Source: JAEUIE01 sp046350055 (GTDB taxonomy: Bacteria > Planctomycetota > Planctomycetia > Gemmatales > HRBIN36). From it: DNA of 64,000 bases. The DNA lies in the NCBI GenBank assembly GCA_046350055.1, contig JAXMBC010000001.1:3720001-3784000 (forward strand), in the 5' to 3' direction. Position numbers and translations under genes: made by a program. The notes under the pieces were generated by a model. The model was not told the DNA's origin and did no database searches. It was given only the letters and a program-made list of their open reading frames with translations. Positions 61,881-64,000 of this stretch are shown here, piece by piece (the first letter of the stretch is position 1; every line of letters begins with the position of its first letter).

Positions 61881-64000
61881 TTAGTCCTTGGAAGCTCCCA
61901 GAAGTTCAGTCAATCGCTTGCGAACATCATCAGCAACATAGTCCTTTGCTCCGCTCGGATAGCTGAACTGCCGCCAGATCGGAAACTCGGTGTAGGGTTT
62001 GTCGTCTGTCACCGCGGGTACATCCTTCACCAGTCTGCCGAACGACGAGCCACCCAGTAGATAGAGTTGCTGCAACTTCACCGGATCGCGATAGCTTTTG
62101 GTCCATTCTCCAAGGTCTTCCAGGCTACTCAGCTTGGTATACAACTCCTGCAATTGTGCCTGAGTTGGCTGCACCGGCTTATGTCCACCGATGAGGTAGA
62201 AGCCCTGGAACTCCAACGCCCCCCAGAGCGACCCCTCCGGAAACACCTCATGGTATGACCGCATGATCATCAGCATTTCTGGTTCGGGCGCAGGAGGTAA
62301 CCACATGCAGAGCACCCCGCCTGGCGTTAGTCGGCTTTTACATAGTTCAAAGAACTCTTTCGTGTAGAGGTTCACCGTGCCGGCGCTGTGCAGTGGCGGA
62401 GCTGGGTCGATGGTGATGACATCGTAGGCGTCGCGGTGTGTCAGAAGAAAGTTGCGGCCATCGTCGGCATGCATTTGACCATTGGGCCGCTTTCGTACCT
62501 CCGCTGCATCCTTGTGGTAATGATGAAAACAGTCGAATACTTCAGGCACAATGTCTACCACGTCCACGTGCAGTTGCGGGTAGTTCATCACCGCGGTACG
62601 GAAGGTTGTCCCCATGCCGAAGCAGATGATCAGCATTCGCTTGGGTTTTTCGGCCAGCAGATACGGCAGATGGGTCATGAGCTTCGTTTCAGTACAGAGA
62701 ATGGTCATGCCTACCCCGTTGATCAGCAGCGTCTGTTGCCGTGGCTGGGTACGATGTCCCGCTGCGACAGTAGTTGCCGAAGATCCTTCGTGTTCGGAGT
62801 AAATGACCCCTTCATCGCCGAATACCGAATGTACCCGGGCTACCATGGCCTTGTGATAAGGGTTGCCCGCCAGCACCGCAGTGAGCACAAAGAGCCCCGC
62901 TAGTCCCAGGGCCGGCATCAGGAACTGGCCCCGTTCTTCGCGTGGCGTTACGCTTAGAAGTACCAACCCCAGAACCACGTTCAGCCCCGCTACCAGCATC
63001 ATCAGCACAGCTGTTCCCAGATAAGGTAGCAGGAAGAACCCCGCCAGCAGCGAGCCAACAATGGTGCCTAGCGTATTCATCGTGTAGGCCCAACTCGTCG
63101 ATTTTCCCGGCTGCTTTCCATCGGCCATGCAACTGCGCACTGCGACAGGAAACTGTAAGCCGAAGAAGAATGACACAGGCAACACCATCGCCACGCAGGT
63201 CAGAATGCCGATCACCGGCTTCATGGATTCCATGCCTGTCTTCTCAGTGCTCACCCACCAATCATGGAATAGGGGCAGCAGCAGCAGTCCTACTGTTGCC
63301 CATAGGCCTATCAATACTTCGAGCATTCCAAACCACGCTAGCGGACGCTGCTTCAGCCGCCCATGACGAGTCGAATCCCAGCTGCCCCAGGCGATGCCGA
63401 CTAGGAAAGTCCCCAGCATAATGCTGAAGGCATAGATGCTTGTTTCCAGCAGGAGCACCAGCAGCCGTGTCCACAGGATTTCGTATGCGAGAGCGCCCAG
63501 CCCGCTTACGAAGATGGTGACCAGGGCAAGTCGTCTGACAAAGGCAGGGTAGGGGGTGAGGTTTTCCGGAATCTGCTTGGCTGTAGCATCGGGCTGCTCG
63601 TCAACACGTACAGCAGGTGCAGCCATGCTGAAGGCCAACAACCCAGCGATCAGATTCAGTCCCGCTGCAATTGCCAATGTCATGCTTTCGCCAAACGCGC
63701 CAAGCAGCACGAATCCTGCTGCCAGTACACCAACCACCGCACCATAGGTGTTCACTGCATAGAGCCAGCCCAGGCTCGATTGCAGATGCTGCCCTTGCCG
63801 CGTAATGTACGCTACCATCAAAGGCAACGTCGCTCCCATAAGTAATGTGGGCACCAAAAGGCACACCAGCACAAATAAGACGCGGGCCGTCAGCAGCAGC
63901 CAGGGAGCCTTGCCAAACCAGTCATAGATCTGGACGTAAAAGCCACCGACACCTTCGATGACAAAGAACGATGCCACAATCGCTGTGAGCCCGATAGCCA
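61881..64000 (-). CDS. Membrane-anchored spermidine-synthase-like protein, 5' end outside window
   Basis: The frame is open to the window end (AIGLTAIV...), so the start lies beyond; the GTG at 63977 is inside a membrane helix. Many helices in MFS-like arrangement (for example VCLLVPTLLMGATLPLMVAYI, LLAGFFLLPYLGTAVLMML) precede a spermidine-synthase-type domain: MLIICFGMGTTFRTAVMNYPQLHVD, then VDIVPEVFD and DGRNFLLTHRDAYDVITID. Such fused proteins are common in planctomycetes; polyamine synthesis is unproven and the aminopropyl-site Asp is not clear. About 706 residues are in view. Confidence 0.9.
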   Translation of the reverse strand, partial: AIGLTAIVASFFVIEGVGGFYVQIYDWFGKAPWLLLTARVLFVLVCLLVPTLLMGATLPLMVAYITRQGQHLQSSLGWLYAVNTYGAVVGVLAAGFVLLGAFGESMTLAIAAGLNLIAGLLAFSMAAPAVRVDEQPDATAKQIPENLTPYPAFVRRLALVTIFVSGLGALAYEILWTRLLVLLLETSIYAFSIMLGTFLVGIAWGSWDSTRHGRLKQRPLAWFGMLEVLIGLWATVGLLLLPLFHDWWVSTEKTGMESMKPVIGILTCVAMVLPVSFFFGLQFPVAVRSCMADGKQPGKSTSWAYTMNTLGTIVGSLLAGFFLLPYLGTAVLMMLVAGLNVVLGLVLLSVTPREERGQFLMPALGLAGLFVLTAVLAGNPYHKAMVARVHSVFGDEGVIYSEHEGSSATTVAAGHRTQPRQQTLLINGVGMTILCTETKLMTHLPYLLAEKPKRMLIICFGMGTTFRTAVMNYPQLHVDVVDIVPEVFDCFHHYHKDAAEVRKRPNGQMHADDGRNFLLTHRDAYDVITIDPAPPLHSAGTVNLYTKEFFELCKSRLTPGGVLCMWLPPAPEPEMLMIMRSYHEVFPEGSLWGALEFQGFYLIGGHKPVQPTQAQLQELYTKLSSLEDLGEWTKSYRDPVKLQQLYLLGGSSFGRLVKDVPAVTDDKPYTEFPIWRQFSYPSGAKDYVADDVRKRLTELLGASKD

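Overview
The window looks like a chromosomal segment of a planctomycete, probably from the Gemmatales/Gemmataceae side of the phylum (inference; no 16S rRNA gene is present). The evidence is a DUF1549/DUF1553 protein with a Planctomycete-type cytochrome motif, a large secreted protein that begins with an LECLEDR-type N-terminal motif, a VPEPA/transmembrane/Arg-rich PEP-CTERM tail, the futalosine menaquinone genes mqnA and mqnC, a plant/chlamydia-like FabI, an AdoCbl-dependent ribonucleotide reductase, and many genes with signal peptides and no recognisable family. No insertion sequence, prophage, CRISPR array or rRNA is visible.

Layout. 0-10 kb: the end of a sigma-54 activator, a GT4 glycosyltransferase, a leftward run (cytoplasmic GH13 alpha-amylase, membrane protein, mqnA, mqnC), a beta-CASP MBL nuclease and a membrane protein. 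9.8-11 kb: a composite double-hairpin repeat and a marR-yceI pair with a 29-bp near-perfect palindrome between the genes. 11-22 kb (accessory): a GT39-like membrane glycosyltransferase; a PEP-CTERM gene interrupted by an in-frame TAA; a DevC/DevA/DevB-type exporter operon; an asnB gene interrupted by an in-frame TAG; and an 857-residue beta-strand-repeat/PKD protein. 22-26.4 kb: nrdJ, preceded by a nested hairpin and followed by a GC-rich hairpin. 26.4-28.2 kb: small unrecognised ORFs, a gene remnant and a 40-bp direct repeat. 28-36 kb: a peptide-deformylase relative, GDSL hydrolase, Fpg-like glycosylase, front-end-type desaturase, lipoprotein patatin, fasciclin protein, the fabI-queE pair and a Nudix hydrolase. 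36-46.4 kb: a leftward four-gene run (DUF1549/1553, a 50-residue membrane peptide, WD40 protein, SnoaL-like protein) divergent from proC, a PLC-like phosphodiesterase, a membrane protein and a pseudokinase with a transmembrane segment. 46-51.5 kb: a lactonase, tRNA-Ala(CGC), mutM, a cysteine-cluster protein, then tRNA-Gly(GCC), an Asp-type tRNA and an initiator-like Met tRNA. 51.5-64 kb: an M20 amidohydrolase, a betaine-lipid-type btaA-btaB pair followed by a Gfo/Idh/MocA oxidoreductase, multi-pass membrane proteins, an SDR epimerase, an M61 peptidase and a membrane-anchored spermidine-synthase-like protein cut by the window end.

The observations most worth following are the palindrome shared within the marR-yceI unit, the tight and atypical Asp/fMet tRNA pair, a dispersed GTGGCAC-ended hairpin family, two nonsense-interrupted genes on either side of the exporter operon, the pseudokinase, and the btaAB plus oxidoreductase cluster. 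Functions come from reading motifs and remembered family features; no database search was run.
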